Source of the DNA: Mesaphorura yosii
Lineage: Eukaryota > Arthropoda > Collembola > Poduromorpha > Tullbergiidae
Assembly (NCBI GenBank): GCA_009869945.1
Contig: WIXG01000166.1
Location: 103,310-167,309 of the forward strand
Length of the DNA stretch: 64,000 nt
Reading direction: 5' to 3'
The notes below the pieces were generated by a model, which saw nothing but the letters and a program-made list of their open reading frames with translations, was not told the origin of the DNA and did no database searches. Numbering within the stretch: position 1 is the stretch's first letter; every line of letters starts with the position of its first letter. Shown here in pieces: positions 37,001-50,418 of this stretch. Both the position numbers and the translations under genes were made by a program.

Positions 37001-40000
37001 GGTCTCGGAGTCAACACGAGTGGTTTATTTGGATTGAACAAGTTGTAAGGTCGTTGGGCTTGCACGGGGCCGTACTGCTGTGGAGAATTGCTGCCTTGGC
37101 TTTGGCCCGGTGTTTGGGCGTCCTTCACTTTTCCACCGAGGAGCTTAACAATTCCATCAATGATGTCCTGAACGTCGGGACTCGCCTTTCGTGAGGACTC
37201 GACCGATGACGCGATTGAGGACAGGGGCAGTGAAGCACTCAGGAGCTCCGGTCCAGGTCTAAACAACGGCGATAGAGTCGTGCCACTTTCAGCGTCGCCT
37301 GGTTCCTCCTTGTCACTTTCCGCAGTTGTAATTGGGGTTGAAGTTGCGTTGAGCGCAAGATTTCTTCCGTTCCGTGAGGAACTGGAAGGATTCAGCGTAT
37401 CTTCGGGAAACCGAAAAGGTGGCGGCGCATCGTCCATGTAAGTTGTGATTACTCGCTTGCTGTTTTCATTCTGACGTGTCGAAGTCGGAAAAACAATTCT
37501 GCTTCCGCCTCCGCCTGCGGCATCCCTCCTGTCCAAGTCGACGTAATGTGGCAGTCGTTGCTGTTGCTGGCGCTGAACGTGGTTAGTGCCAGAAGGTTCT
37601 AGCTGATTATTATTCTCTACGTGATCGTTCAGGCGCTTGTTGTTGGACGTAGGGAATAAAGAGTAGTAAGCTGTCCTTCGCGAGGGTTGCGATCGATTGA
37701 GTAAAAATGGCGGAGACGTCGACCCGGGATCGGAAGAACGGAATAGCATTGGAATGCGGTCCTCCGAAGTAAGTTCACCTGCAACAGAGGTCAACAGAAA
37801 CCGAGAATAACTTAAAGTGTGTTGTTCATTTCATGCAGAAAAGACTGAAATGTCAACGGCGCGGTGTTCGATGAAAGTCCTGTAATTGTACGAATCCTCG
37901 CTCGAATCGAATTCATTGAATTGATCGAATTTTGATCTCCCTGCGGCAGAAACTCTACACTGTGACCATTGTTGGGATCGTATTAAATTAATGCGATGAC
38001 TGTAATCTTGAAATATACACACTGGCGCATTCACATGCCTGAATTGTTGTAAAGCTTTAAAGTAGGTGTGCTGGGAACGCTGAACACTGACCGGCCTTTC
38101 ATTCGGATTGCATTACATCAGAGGACAACAAACATCAAACTGAACAAACCGCTTACGTGTTAAGTATCAAGATGATGATGAGATGATGAGATTCGATTCA
38201 TATTCTGTTATTCATCATTATCATTACCATCTCCGGTCTCAAAATAATAATCTGCTAAAACGGTGCTTGGGACCATGAAATATTTTCATTATCGGGCATC
38301 TTCACAGATTTATGAACTGCATGGCACATATTTCATGGTTCAATGCTCGGCGTTCTGCTGATGTGACGGACACTGATTGAATGGGACACGAAGCGACAAA
38401 AAAGCTTTGTGTCTTGTGTCGCTTATGCTGCGCTCTGCTGTTGTGCATGAATTGATGAAAATTCAATCACAAAATTGAAGCACAAAGGATTCATTAAAAA
38501 AAAATTGGGTATTGAAACCTGTAAATGCAACTACGAATCGCGAATGTGATTGGGATTAGGATTGAATGGATTAGAAACGGATTCGTGACAGGGCCATAAT
38601 CGTCATAATAAAATCGTATACGAACTGGTCCAAGGCAAAAGGCAATATAAAGAAAGAAGCGAAAGAAGAAGGCAGGAGGACCGTTAAGACGATGAAGATG
38701 AAAAACAAAAGGAAGTTGTGCATTAATGAAAATCTCTCTCGTGCAATTACTCGTGGCCGAGTGTATTATTACACACTTTTATTAATCTCAAAATTACGGC
38801 CTGGTCTGGCCTATGTACAATTATAATTTGGGATTAAGGATTACGTAAGCCGCCAGTTACGCAATGCCGCAGTGGTGGAGAACTAGAACGGGACGTCTTG
38901 CCATGCCAGAGAAGATCATCATTCGCAGTTTGCAGATGCAATCGCAATCAATTCAGCGTACTTCAGGCTTAACTTTGACCATTGCGTAATTGCAATCATA
39001 ATTCTGAGGAGTAACTGTAACGGCCTGTGTTTAATTCGCTGAGGCAGAAGGTTCTCGCGAGTAAATTCAATAATTAAGGAGCTGAACGGCAAACCTTAAG
39101 CGTTCAGTTCAGCGTGTTTATCATTCCCCACGTGATTACTGTAATTTTGATGAATGGCCAAGCGGACGCAATGCAAACGCACTGCCATCCACGTGTGAAA
39201 TGTCACTTTTAGTGTGATGAACGGTTGTGAGCCTGAATTATGAACGGTCGCGTTAATTTTAAGACATGGGCCTTGAATTTGAGATGGAGACGCTGCGAAA
39301 TCATTGCAATTACCAATGAAATTCTACACTGCTCGGTCAAGAAGCCGTAATTAATAATTAAGATCGTCATCGAACGTTTGAGTGAAATATCTTCCTGTCA
39401 ATTCCGAACTTGAGCTGTGTGCTTCTCGTTGGGCTCAGAATTGTGGAGCAACGAGCAAGCAAACAGTAAATATTTACTTGCGAACAAAGGACGCGGTGTG
39501 TGATCCGTCATTCTCAGCACGATCATTTCCTCCAGCTCGAGTGACAATGGCATTCATTGCACTACGAGAATGTTCGCTTATACCTTAGCGGGGAACTTTC
39601 TTTTGTTTTTGAGTGAATTAACAGAAAACACACGACAAAAACTCTGAAAGACAAAAATGCGTGTGTTTGTCCCCGAAAGACAAAATCACAAAATGCTGCT
39701 AATTAGCAGGCATTGTCTCGACTCAAAGTGTTTATTCATTGCATTTGGTCTCTGGCTGCTATGCACTTGAGCGCATTGAAGTCATGATGCACGAATTCTG
39801 CAATACAGTTAAGAAATTAGCTTGAGTTTGCTTTTTGCATTTTGCCATTCGGAAGCGGAATTTTGCAGGTTTCTGCAAATGCACGTTTGGTTGCAGTTCG
39901 CAGCTTTTCTGTACGACACAAACCTTGCAAACTGGTGCACATCGCATTTTTGTCACCTCAAGTGCACCAACTCAGAGTTCATGTCGGCCCACCTTCTGCT

Positions 40001-43000
40001 TCTACGTTCTGCATTCAGTCTCAGATTGTGCAATCCATCCAATGTCACTGGTTTAACACCAACACTTGGCACAAGTGTGCGTGCTATTGAACTTGACAAA
40101 TTCATTTCACGAATGACGCATTTAGGTTCATAACAATAACTCGGGTGACCATTATTCCCCCATGTGCAATTTGCATGCGCAATTTATTCATAGGAGCGCC
40201 TGCCTACTTGCCTACCCGCTGAGTTGGTGGTTCCTTTTCTTTTGCTGCGCTGCTTCAATCCTTCAGGAAACGACCTACATTTCCTTATTCAATGTTGCAT
40301 CTGAAAAAATTGGTTTGGCCTAACCTAAATACTTTAAACGGTTGACAAAAATAGTTTAGCAGGCTACAAGCGCAACAATAGACAACGATTTCATGGTTTA
40401 AAAGCCTGGACGCATGTCTCTCGTCTACTCATCATGATGAAGTGAGAGAATGACCACTCAAAGAGTAAAGACACAGCGGACGACTGGGAAGACAACACCA
40501 CGAAACACACACAAAGATGATTCAGTGAAATAATGAGACTGCACAAGTTCATTGTTATGCATTGTAAAGCCCAAAAGCCCTCACACGAATGCGAGTATCA
40601 AAAATAAAGCCACAGTTTTTGAAGAGGGACCAAAAATTGTGTGCTGTTTTGCGAATTTTTGAATTTAGCAAGTTACTTATGCTGTAGAGAATGAATGCCA
40701 TATCTTTTTAAACATTTCCGAATTGTTATACATTTGGGTTCGCCAGTTTTTAGGTGATAACATGATTGATATTCTAGTACGATTACGAATTTTGGGAATC
40801 AAACCTGAATTGTTCAGAATAACCCAAAAGCAACAATTACGTCAGTACAAATGCAAATATTGAGACAATTGAATCGTACGCTCTGAATTCCTCTTTCTTG
40901 GGATTTCTCCTTCATTGTAAACTGCAGTATTTGTTCGTGCAATATGTAATTTGTATGACATATGCGAGTGCAGTGCACACAATGGCAAGTGGCTCAGCAA
41001 GCAGAGGAACGAATTTTAACTTTGCTTGGAGAGAAAATTCGTCTTGGAATTCGAGAGCAAAAGGTGCCGGCCAAAACTACAGCCACCGCCAAGAGAATTG
41101 CATGCAGCATGCACCCAAGCACCACCAGCACAAAGGTTGAGTGACCCACACCCATCATTAGAGCTCATTTCGCATTGCAAAATAATTTCGCCTTCAATAT
41201 TTGCACTGCATTTCGGGTTGAGTGAGAAGAAAGGAAGTTGCATTACTAATCATAATTTGGAAGTAGTCTGCGCTGAGGCAAGACTTGAATAAATCAAAAT
41301 CAGCAGCACAGCGAGTCAAATCAACAATGCAACGTAATAATGCAATGAAACAAGCAACAGCGTCATTCATTCAAGTGAATGACGACGTTGAATGCATGTT
41401 CAATCGTTGTAAAATTATAACATGATAATAAGACAGCCAAGTGCAGCGCCTTTGCTGCTGCAATCGTATTGAAACTAATCCCAGGCTTAAAAGGTACGCA
41501 TAAGTATTTTGAGGTCGTAACGGTACACAGACAAAATTCTTCATTCTTTCTGTTCTGTAGTCTGAGTTTTGGGTATGCACGCAATAAAATATTGTCTGGC
41601 AAAAGTTCGTCATGGCCCCACGCGTTAAGCTCAAGAAAATGTTAAGCTAAAATGCAACTGTACCCTGATGTATGTTACAATTTATTGCAATATGCTTTTG
41701 GCAATTATTACACACGCTTATTACGGTGATTTGTATACAACGCACTTGTACTTGAAGTAAATCAATCTTCGCTACGAATTCGAACTCAACTCAGTGCACA
41801 GAGCAAGCAACTTCAGTAATTCGTTGGCATCATTTAATTACTAGCCGCGAATTACTCAAGATCGTAAATCCTTATCTTAAACTTGTAGAAAGTTAAATTT
41901 CGATCTTGGACACGAGCATTTTTGTACTAACTGTTTCTGTTCTCATTCAATGACCAAATAAAGCATTTCCGCATTTTTGAAACCTCCGAAAGGAATTTTC
42001 GCTTGGCTCGCAGTAATGAAAGTAAATCCCAGAAGGAATTTTGAATAATTTTGAGAAGTACTCAGCATTCCTCGCAACGTCGCAGCGCAGCCCGCCCCGT
42101 AATTAGATTAGCATTAATTTGAAAGTGACTCTTTGCTTTAGCTTTGTCGCGTGGACTTCTGCCTCGGCTCGATTTCGTGTCGAGCCGAAATTCAACCAGC
42201 GTGTCGTAATTTGTAACTTGCGCGGCTTATCTTCGAGTGTAATCGTAATCCATTTTGTTCTAACCTTTGCTTTGTATTACATTAGCAATGACGAGCTCCG
42301 TGACAGTTTCTCTTTTTGAGATGCCGTCGTCTTCGCTTTCTGAGAGTGCAGTAATTATTACAAGCTTGAGTACATTGTTTGACTGCTCTGATTCAATTTG
42401 TATCTGCTATTTTATGTTAACGGTTGCACATGCCTAACAGTAAGCTCTTGCAAGCAGAGGTAGCGACATTTTATTAATTTGAGTCTCAACAGTCACTAAA
42501 TCATTCACTCATAAACATAAGAAACTTTCTCGTCGTTTTTGCTCGTAATTTTAGCATGAATGCAAATGACTAATGCTGATACGTTTATTCAATTTGTATT
42601 TGTCTCCATTTTTATGTCGCCTCCCTTCTTTTCTTTGAAATGCTTTCGTCCTTCGTAAAATTACCTTTCATATTTTGAATCCAGGTAGTTGAGCATTAAA
42701 ATTAACTTGGTCCATGGGTCACTCGCTCGGTCAAACTGCAAACCGGGAGTACCGCAAGTACAGAATCAAAGTAGGAACCGTCGACCACGTTTGACCACAT
42801 GTCAAACAAGTAAAAGTCGTTTCACGGCGCAGCCAGGAAAAGAGTAAGAGTTTGCGATAAAAGAGTAAAATCAGTAAAAGCTAAAACTTGAAACCAGTTT
42901 CTTCAAAATCGCATAGGAATGTTGTTCCTCATCTTCGGCGGTGCTGCTGCCCGCTACAGCTCAGCTCGTTCGGCGTGTCCATATATCGTAATAATTTTTG

Positions 43001-44503
43001 GGAAAAACGAGTGAATTTGACAGCATGCTTTTATGGGTGTACAAACGTGGCAGTACGCAATCGCAATGCGGTGTCAGGATTATAAAGGCGACTTGAGGTG
43101 TCATTACAAATGAATGATTGCTTCAGGTTTTGTATTTTGGTATTTTACTTACGGGTTACGGATTGGTATTGAATATTTTCACTATCATCAACGTACTCGT
43201 CATTCATGCATCATCCATGCATGATAATCCCATTGTTAAAACAATTGCTACAACGCAACAATGTGTACCGTTATTATTGTCTTCAATCTTGGTTAAGTAT
43301 CTGGTCAGCCGTTATCATTGTAATTGTGACTGAGACCACGCTTAAGAATTTGCATCAATGGGCATATAAATCATAGACTTTTGCAGGCAGCCCGCAACGT
43401 TGTCGCATTTCACGTGGAACGCAGAGTGTGTGACGCGTGGCACAAATCCAACAATAATTCGTCATCTTACTCCTGCCCTGCCATCAGACTTTGCACTTCA
43501 CGGTCGCGGTCGCTATCAATCTCGCTGTCGTTGTCCGCATTTGTTGTCGCAAGTGCAAGTTCACGATCACGAGTACGGAACAGAATAAACGGTCCTTGCC
43601 TAATAGAATTTGCTTGGCTCATTAGTCGATTCATTGTTGTATGAGAGACAATGGGAAATACTTAAAATACCGACGACATGAGAGCGAATGGCGAATGCGG
43701 ACAAGTTCCGTGTTTCCTTCTTTGAACTTTCTTCACCTTTCCTGTCATTCTGTGCTGTCTATGTCTTTGCGCATTCTTATTTCTTACTCTTATAAGGTTG
43801 CACGCATGACAGGGCACGTAGCCTGAATGGAAAATGTGAATATTTTGATTAGGATTCGGACAATTTATGATTACGCCTGCCTGTGTTTGCAAACTTGGGC
43901 CAACAGGTTGTTGTTCCGTACGTCTTGTAATTTGTGCCTGGTTCTTGCGGAGACGGGACCTTAATCTCATGTGTACGCGAGACACGGCTTACATAATGAT
44001 TTTTTGTTATTACATACGGGCGAGAAAGAAAGATGAGTTCTCTCATTTTTATGCTGGGCTATGCAAACAGCGTACTTACTGCTGCAACAAGGCAAGTGAA
44101 CGAAGTACATGGCCAAGCCATGAGCAATGATGATTACAATGATGATGAGAACTAATGGCAAGGCAATGACCGTTCTTCATTTTCATCTTCGCCTCATCTT
44201 CCTCTCCACGCTATTCCCAGGTTAAACAACGTATCACGCGTTTTGTTCTATGCTTCCTCGCATTTTTGCCAATTTAATGTGTTAGCTGTGGCTGTGGCTC
44301 CGTTTTTAATGGCTCAAGTTACCGTTCGGGACTTAAACGGTGAAGATTTGATTTGGGCGGATTTGAGCGTAGCACCAAACGCCGTTGACATTTGACCTTC
44401 GAAACCGGAAACACCGGAAAGAAAATTAAATTAACTTACCCATTTGCTGCACACAGGCTCCAAGGGCCAATATTGAGCACAGAATCAAACTTCCCAGTGC
44501 CAT
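31028..44503 (-). CDS. Large type I membrane protein: low-complexity ectodomain, SEA-like and EGF-like domains
   Basis: Exons: 44440-44503, 35715-37778, 34392-34598, 33701-34318, 33507-33634, 33165-33420, 32870-33089, 32672-32797, 32355-32553, 31302-31472 and 31028-31174, giving 1399 residues. The signal peptide MALGSLILCSILALGACVQQ is on the far exon, whose phase-1 donor fits exon 2. Residues 22-709 are Gln/Asn/Pro/Ser/Thr-rich (mucin-like). A second Ser/Thr/Pro-rich part and a Cys-rich segment resembling EGF (CICRPGYARRR) follow. A SEA-like domain covers about 985-1112 (FDGRFAVVNSTILM), without a visible GSVVV cleavage motif. Then come DVNEC-type EGF modules (1113-1200), a transmembrane helix near 1203-1226 and a cytoplasmic tail of about 170 residues. 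The layout recalls SEA/EGF membrane proteins such as the IMPG and 63-kDa sperm flagellar membrane types. An adhesive or apical-matrix role is inferred. The exon 1 link is the least certain part. Confidence 0.78.
37779..44439 (-). other. 6.66-kb first intron of the large membrane-protein gene
   Basis: The intron runs from a GTAAGT donor at 44439 to a pyrimidine-rich acceptor at 37779. Most other introns in the window are under 120 nt. No nested gene is recognised. The frames here are short and unsupported. A minus-strand frame at 37831-38034 has coding-like composition but no splice sites that fit the neighbouring exons. There are simple GAT/ATC-rich tracts near 38170-38230. A long first intron often holds enhancers, but none can be named. 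Confidence 0.55.
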
Positions 44504-47500
44504 TTTTCTTCTTGTGCTACGAAATGTGTGAACGCGAAATACGCGAAATGTCCTTTGATCTCGTTCCTGTCGCTGAGCCTCCATATCGCGTGAGACGAGC
44601 TTAAGCACAGATGATTCACTTCACTTGAGCTGTCAAATTCATTGTCACTCACTCAGACTCTGACAGCGGAGCAATGAGAAGGAGCGTCGTTAGTCATTGA
44701 ATTTGGCAAAATCACTGCACTTCACTACTGAAGAGATTTCTAATTTCACAAGGTGTCAGGTTTTCATTGTCAATCGGATCAATTCGTCTGAACCTGAAAA
44801 GTGTCGAAATTTCTGAATTTCCCCACTCAGTCTAGACTCAGTGAGTATCGGAGAACAAAGACACTGCTGAATCTGACAACGCACTGAATTAGGTTGCAGC
44901 GATCATATCCTCCGAGGATGAAGATGTTACATTTTCACCTTATCTGAAGGCTGATCTCATTTTTATCATTTGCATATTGCAATTAATGAAAAGGGCCGAC
45001 TGACTCACTAACTGACTTGACTTGCTTTAATTGTCCTGTCCACAAAGGAGCACGCAATCTCTTAACATTTTAACGTGCACGCTGAAAGAATGGCAGAAAC
45101 AGAGCACCCGATTTTAAGGCAAAGGAGCACAGAAACAGAGCAAAAGGTGCTACTTTGCTACTTTCATCGCGTTCGCCGGGGCACCACCGCACAGACTTGC
45201 GAAAACACAAATCACAAGAACATCACGGATTTTAAACACAGAAATTGTACTACAATTGTCATTGTAAGTTTGTTAAACAGAACTGAACTGAGTAAACACA
45301 GACAAACAATTCAACAATGAAAAGTAGAAACTCCGCACTGATTTTCTCAAGCACACAACCAACAAGCACAAATCAAAATACAGGCTTCCTCTGCTTAATT
45401 GGCAATGAATCGATTTCCGAACAGGAGAATTTGAGATGCTGATGCTATTTCTGGCCGGCGGCCGATGAATTGAAACTCAATTACGTGCACAACAGAGAAT
45501 AAGTTCAATACTCCTTCAGTTCGCAAAAAGCGTGGCCGTGGCGTAAATGCAATGACGAGGATCCGAAATGCAGGCGCAAACTCTACTCGCTTGTTTCGAC
45601 AGAACGTATGAACGTGAAATTGTGTGCTGTTGAGTGAGACGACAGACAGACAAGTACAAACAACCAGCAAGGTAAGTGCGGATTGTTGAGGCTGACAGAC
45701 TCAGATTCAAAGAACAGGTAGGCAACAATGCGAATGTGAGGAGAACGCATTCGCAGTGTCGGGCTCAGGAATGAAAATAAGAACAAGGTACATCTCCCAA
45801 CTCATGCATTGCATCCACTTCAGCTACAGTGTTTTGTATTTCTATTTTAAATACCAGACCTTAATTCTTACCTCTTGCCAAAAATTGAGACTGCCGGTAG
45901 GTACAACAATGAACTGAGCCAAGCCAAGCCAAGGCATGCTACGAGGCTGAGGCATGCCACTGCCACCGCTGTTTCAGTGTTTTGAAGACTGAAATGAGAT
46001 GAACAGATAACGAGCCGAGTTAAGGAGCTTCTTCATTTTTTTCACAACTTTTTCTTACGATTATGACTGGCTTCAGCTGCACTGCCAGCACTTTGGCACC
46101 AGACAAATATTGTGAGTGAAACAGATAATTACTGCAATTACAAAGCTGTCGGGGGTTTCCTGTATTTGCAGCTTATCAGTTCCTGAAATATTTCCAAATG
46201 TCAGTAAGTCTGAGTTGGCAGAGTACGCCTTCATTTAAGGAAGTTCCCAATCAATCGCGATTTGCGAATCTTTCTTTCATCTGAAAAATCAAAAGCACGG
46301 CGTAAAACGCATTTACAAGTAGCATGGCTTAAACACGAAATACGGTAGAGGAAAGCTGTTGCCACTTAACGGTACGGGCGCAACCTACGCACCGGCACCA
46401 ATTCACTGAACACGATATTTACAGCAAAGCGTACACACACATCACACATGCGTGGGTCACCCGCAATGAATGCAGTCGCATCGGGTTGATAGAAATAGCA
46501 AGAAACGTTTACGGTACATTCTGGAGCGTCAGAATACCCTCACCTTTTTCGTTTTTTCAAGTCCATTTCAACACCAATTCATAAATACCTTTCCCATTAA
46601 CATTGTCTGGCATTTAAGGGTTCAGTTACGAATTGAGTTATTCGTGAAGTTCAGAGTTCAGCTGTACGACTCGCCTCATAATGACCAAACATAAACTGTT
46701 TCGTGTATTAACATATTTCTTGTACAAAAACTTTTACTCTTAATGACTTCTGAGCCCAGCCTGGTCTTTTAAGACTTTTTATATCCGGCAAGAAGGAAGG
46801 CACACTTGATGGCTCTCATTTTATACGTGAGTGGGTTAGTTTTAGCTCGTCAACACGCGTCAACAGCCAACAGCAGTGCTGTGCGAAATTTATGCATTTG
46901 CATACCCTTTTTGTAATGTGGGTTTGGTTTTAAATGTCTGCTACATCCGTCCATAAAGATTTACATCCGGTCTTTGATACGGATCTCATTAACTCTTTTA
47001 TCGCTTATTTGTATCTCTTGTGGCTGTAATAAAAGAATTAAGATTCTCATAATAATGGCACCACACGCCAGGAAAGGAGACGAACTTTGAGCCGGAGCGC
47101 TGCTGGGCTGCAGGTGAGAGTGGTTTGTGATTCATCCAAATGCAATCTGTATTTCGCGTGCAACCTGCCATTGAATTAATATTCTGTTTTCAGGTTACGC
47201 TCTGACGGAAAAGGAACTTGGGTTGGCTCCCAATTTGTAATATACACATTGCGTCGCTACGTCTTTGCGTCCTGACGCAGAAAAGGGAAAGGTTCATATT
47301 GGTCACGAAATGTGAAGTCTTGTACTCGAATGCATGAAACACATCTCGTTAACCCACAACAAATTCATCTGTGAGATTCGGACTTTTTGAACTTTTATTC
47401 TTCTTCTTGTTCAAAATGCTTGAACGATTTGCAAGGCATGAACTTAAATTCCCATGTTCATCTCAAAACCGAGAATAGAATAGAAAAAAATCAGCAAAAG

Positions 47501-50418
47501 TTTAGGTTGGTCAACCATAACACATCGTTTCATAATGGATTCTTAAGTTCGATCTTTATGGGCACTTCCGGATCAGTGCTGCACCACAGCACATTTGATG
47601 CCTGAAGAATTAACTTCTAAACTCATCTGTTAACTTCTTGTTTGTGTCAAAAGTAATGGAAATCAGTGCCCTTTAATTTCATTCAATAATCTGGCCTGCC
47701 CTTAGCTCAGTATACTTGTGCTTGAAGACATTTCGAGGAACAGGTGTAAACTTTTGGTAGGAACGGAGGCACAACTTAGAGGGAAACAAGACCGATGTTA
47801 ATCTCTCCTACACCCTCCATGTGCCTGAGTGCATTAAGCGCCCACAAGAGTCAAGAATCAAGAAGCCAGCAGCAGCAACTGAATGGAGCGAGCTCTGCGT
47901 GGGGCAAGACACGAGATGTTCATCAAAACAAAATAGGGAAGAAGATATTTGATCTGTCATGTGTTACACAAGTGGAACATGTTCGACGCTTGTTAGCGCG
48001 CAGTGCAGTGCACTTCTGGGTTGAAAGACGATCCAGAGAGTAGTACTTAAAATCCGGCTACCATAAACAAATGCAAACGCTTGTTCCTAATAATTATTAC
48101 ACACGGCGGGTCGGCTTCAGGCCGGACAGGCGTCTGCAACTTTTATCAGTCCTTGTTACAGATTCAAATTGTGGCAGAAATCGCATCAGCCCCCAAATTC
48201 TATTTTTACGCCAATTTCCAACTCGGTCCATGTGTTTCATTTCCAAAACGTGTAAAAAGCAACTTTACACAAAGGATTTTATTTATTTTTCGCAGATTTT
48301 TCAATCTCAAATTTCCTCAAGTGAAGAGGTTAAAAAGCAAGACAAAGAAGAGTTTCTAATGATTGTTCGCATTTGGAGTCGAGTCCTTCTGCATCTACTT
48401 GCTTTGTTCCCGAGTTTCTGATAAATGGTAGAAAAGTTAGTGCCTAGCCTATTCTTGGCTTGGCCTATTGTGCCGTGTTGAGACGAACAATAAGAATGGT
48501 GACGATTCTGGGCTCAATTCTTTCACCACGAACATTACCTGAGCTAGAAAACTCAGCAACCGTCAACTAGGCAATTTATCATTATGAAATGGCAACATTA
48601 GCATGCTAATGAGTAAATGGACTTGCATAATAAACGATGGATAAGAAGCAGCAACATTTTGTAACAAATACTCGGGCTTTTGTTCATTTGTCCTCTGAAT
48701 GGCCAACATGTGCGCAGGACATGATTTCACCACATTAGAGCAGATGAAGACGAGAAATGTGAGCCTGACTTAATTATTCCGTGGAGCAGCTCGCACTCAC
48801 TTTGGTTTAGAGACAGCATGATGCCTTTTAAGGAAGGGTCATCTCTTGGGCCAAGTGCACTTCCTCTTCACGAAGCAGCAAAAGTGTCAGTTACTTTGCC
48901 TGACGTGAGACAGGAGAGCTTCTGTTTCTTAATGCTGCTGGCATGAAACTGAGAGCTGAGTGATTGAGTGATCTAATGCTGAGAGAAATCAAAATCAGCA
49001 ATACAGCAATCAACTGCATTTCCGGTGCCGCTTCTCATTCAAAGCCGATTTGATAAACACATCAGGAACGGAGCAGTCGCATCAGGAAGTGGACATCACT
49101 TTCCCTTCGCACTGACGGCATATTTCAAGGCTCAGTTACCAGTTGTCAGATGACAACTGCACTCCATTCGTGTCTCGCACACGAGACGACAGGAAGAGGT
49201 CAAAATAAAACCTAAACTGAAAGTATCTTTTGTTGAACACATTTTTTGTTGCACATTCACATGAAAAAACTCATTGATCCCATTCATCCGTTAATCCGAC
49301 TCTTCTTCAGTCTTCTTTTTGACTGCCACATTTTTTGCCCCACATTTCAGGAAGTCTAGTTGCCGATGCGGATCCTTAGTCTCATCTTTCGTCTCACGCA
49401 TCGTTTACGCAGAGAAAATGGCCTACGAGGGGACAGTGAAGCGATCGAGATTCATTTGTACTTGTACCCGAAGACCCTTTTACAAACTACTCATTCGGTG
49501 TTACGTGACGGCGCGGCATGCAGAATGGACATTAGGCCTTATGACACGATGTGCATGTTTGCGGTTTACACAAGGGCGGAAACATTATGGTACTCGGTGT
49601 GAAAAATAATATTTTCCGTTTCATCATCGTCATGTTTTACAAGATGCTCATTTATAGCAACATAAGTCATTATTAAGAGTTGAGGGTCAGAGCAGTTGGT
49701 GCATGAATTCTGAGACATCGAAACCCAAATGTCCAACCCTCAAATAAACTTAGTGACTTCGGACAAGGAAAAGGACCTTTGATTGTGATTTCATTTCTAT
49801 CTTGCCCATTCGAATCCAAACCCAATGAACTCAGGGCAAGTTTGAATCAGATTGAGCTTTGCCTTTGTCTTGGTGAAGCCATACTATTCAAAATAATGAT
49901 CCGCTTTTCGTAAATTCAGTTTCACAAAGATGAGCATTTTGGTATGATTCATTCTCTCATCTTCAGATGATTCCGAAAGCGAACGTGCTTTCGCAACTAC
50001 CACCATTTAAACTCCGATGTCTACAACTTGTCTTAAGTGAACACTTGTACAACATTATTTTGACATTTCGGGTATCAAAGGGAGAGCAGAAGCACACGCT
50101 CCAGAAGAAGTTCGGGTTCGCCTGAGCAGAAGGAAACAAGGAGATGAGAGACGGCTTCAAAACAAGAAGCACTTTGTAAAGATCCTATTTTCAGAAGAGT
50201 GATGTAAGCTTGACGGCTCGAAATGTCTTGAGCAAAGTGTCTCAACTTCTCCCGGACACCCGAACTCGGGACATCATTCACAATCTCAGCGTCCAACGAT
50301 GTAGACTTCAACCGAAAAGTGCTCGACTCTTCCTACTGTCGAGTAAGATTATCTTCATTCAATCCTATTAGGTAATTTGCATATACACGACTCAGAGAAT
50401 TGTTACAGAGTTGCGAAG
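44504..50418. other. Gene-poor region between divergent membrane-protein and DMRT genes
   Basis: About 5.9 kb without a recognisable coding exon, RNA gene or mobile element. It lies between the divergent starts of the large membrane-protein gene (minus) and the DM-domain gene (plus). It should therefore hold both promoters and perhaps upstream non-coding or coding exons of the DM gene that I could not identify. Confidence 0.5.

Noticed and set aside
35836-37194. Several plus-strand frames opposite the low-complexity exon
   Set aside because: They are shadows of the Gln/Ser/Pro-rich minus-strand exon, with Trp/Arg/Leu-rich composition typical of antisense reading.
37831-38034. Minus-strand frame as exon 1 of the large membrane protein
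   Set aside because: Composition is coding-like, but it has no signal peptide and no donor in the phase needed by exon 2. The exon at 44440-44503 fits both.
38160-38230. GAT/ATC-rich tract as a satellite or CRISPR-like array
   Set aside because: It is a short, irregular simple-sequence tract without constant repeat and spacer lengths.
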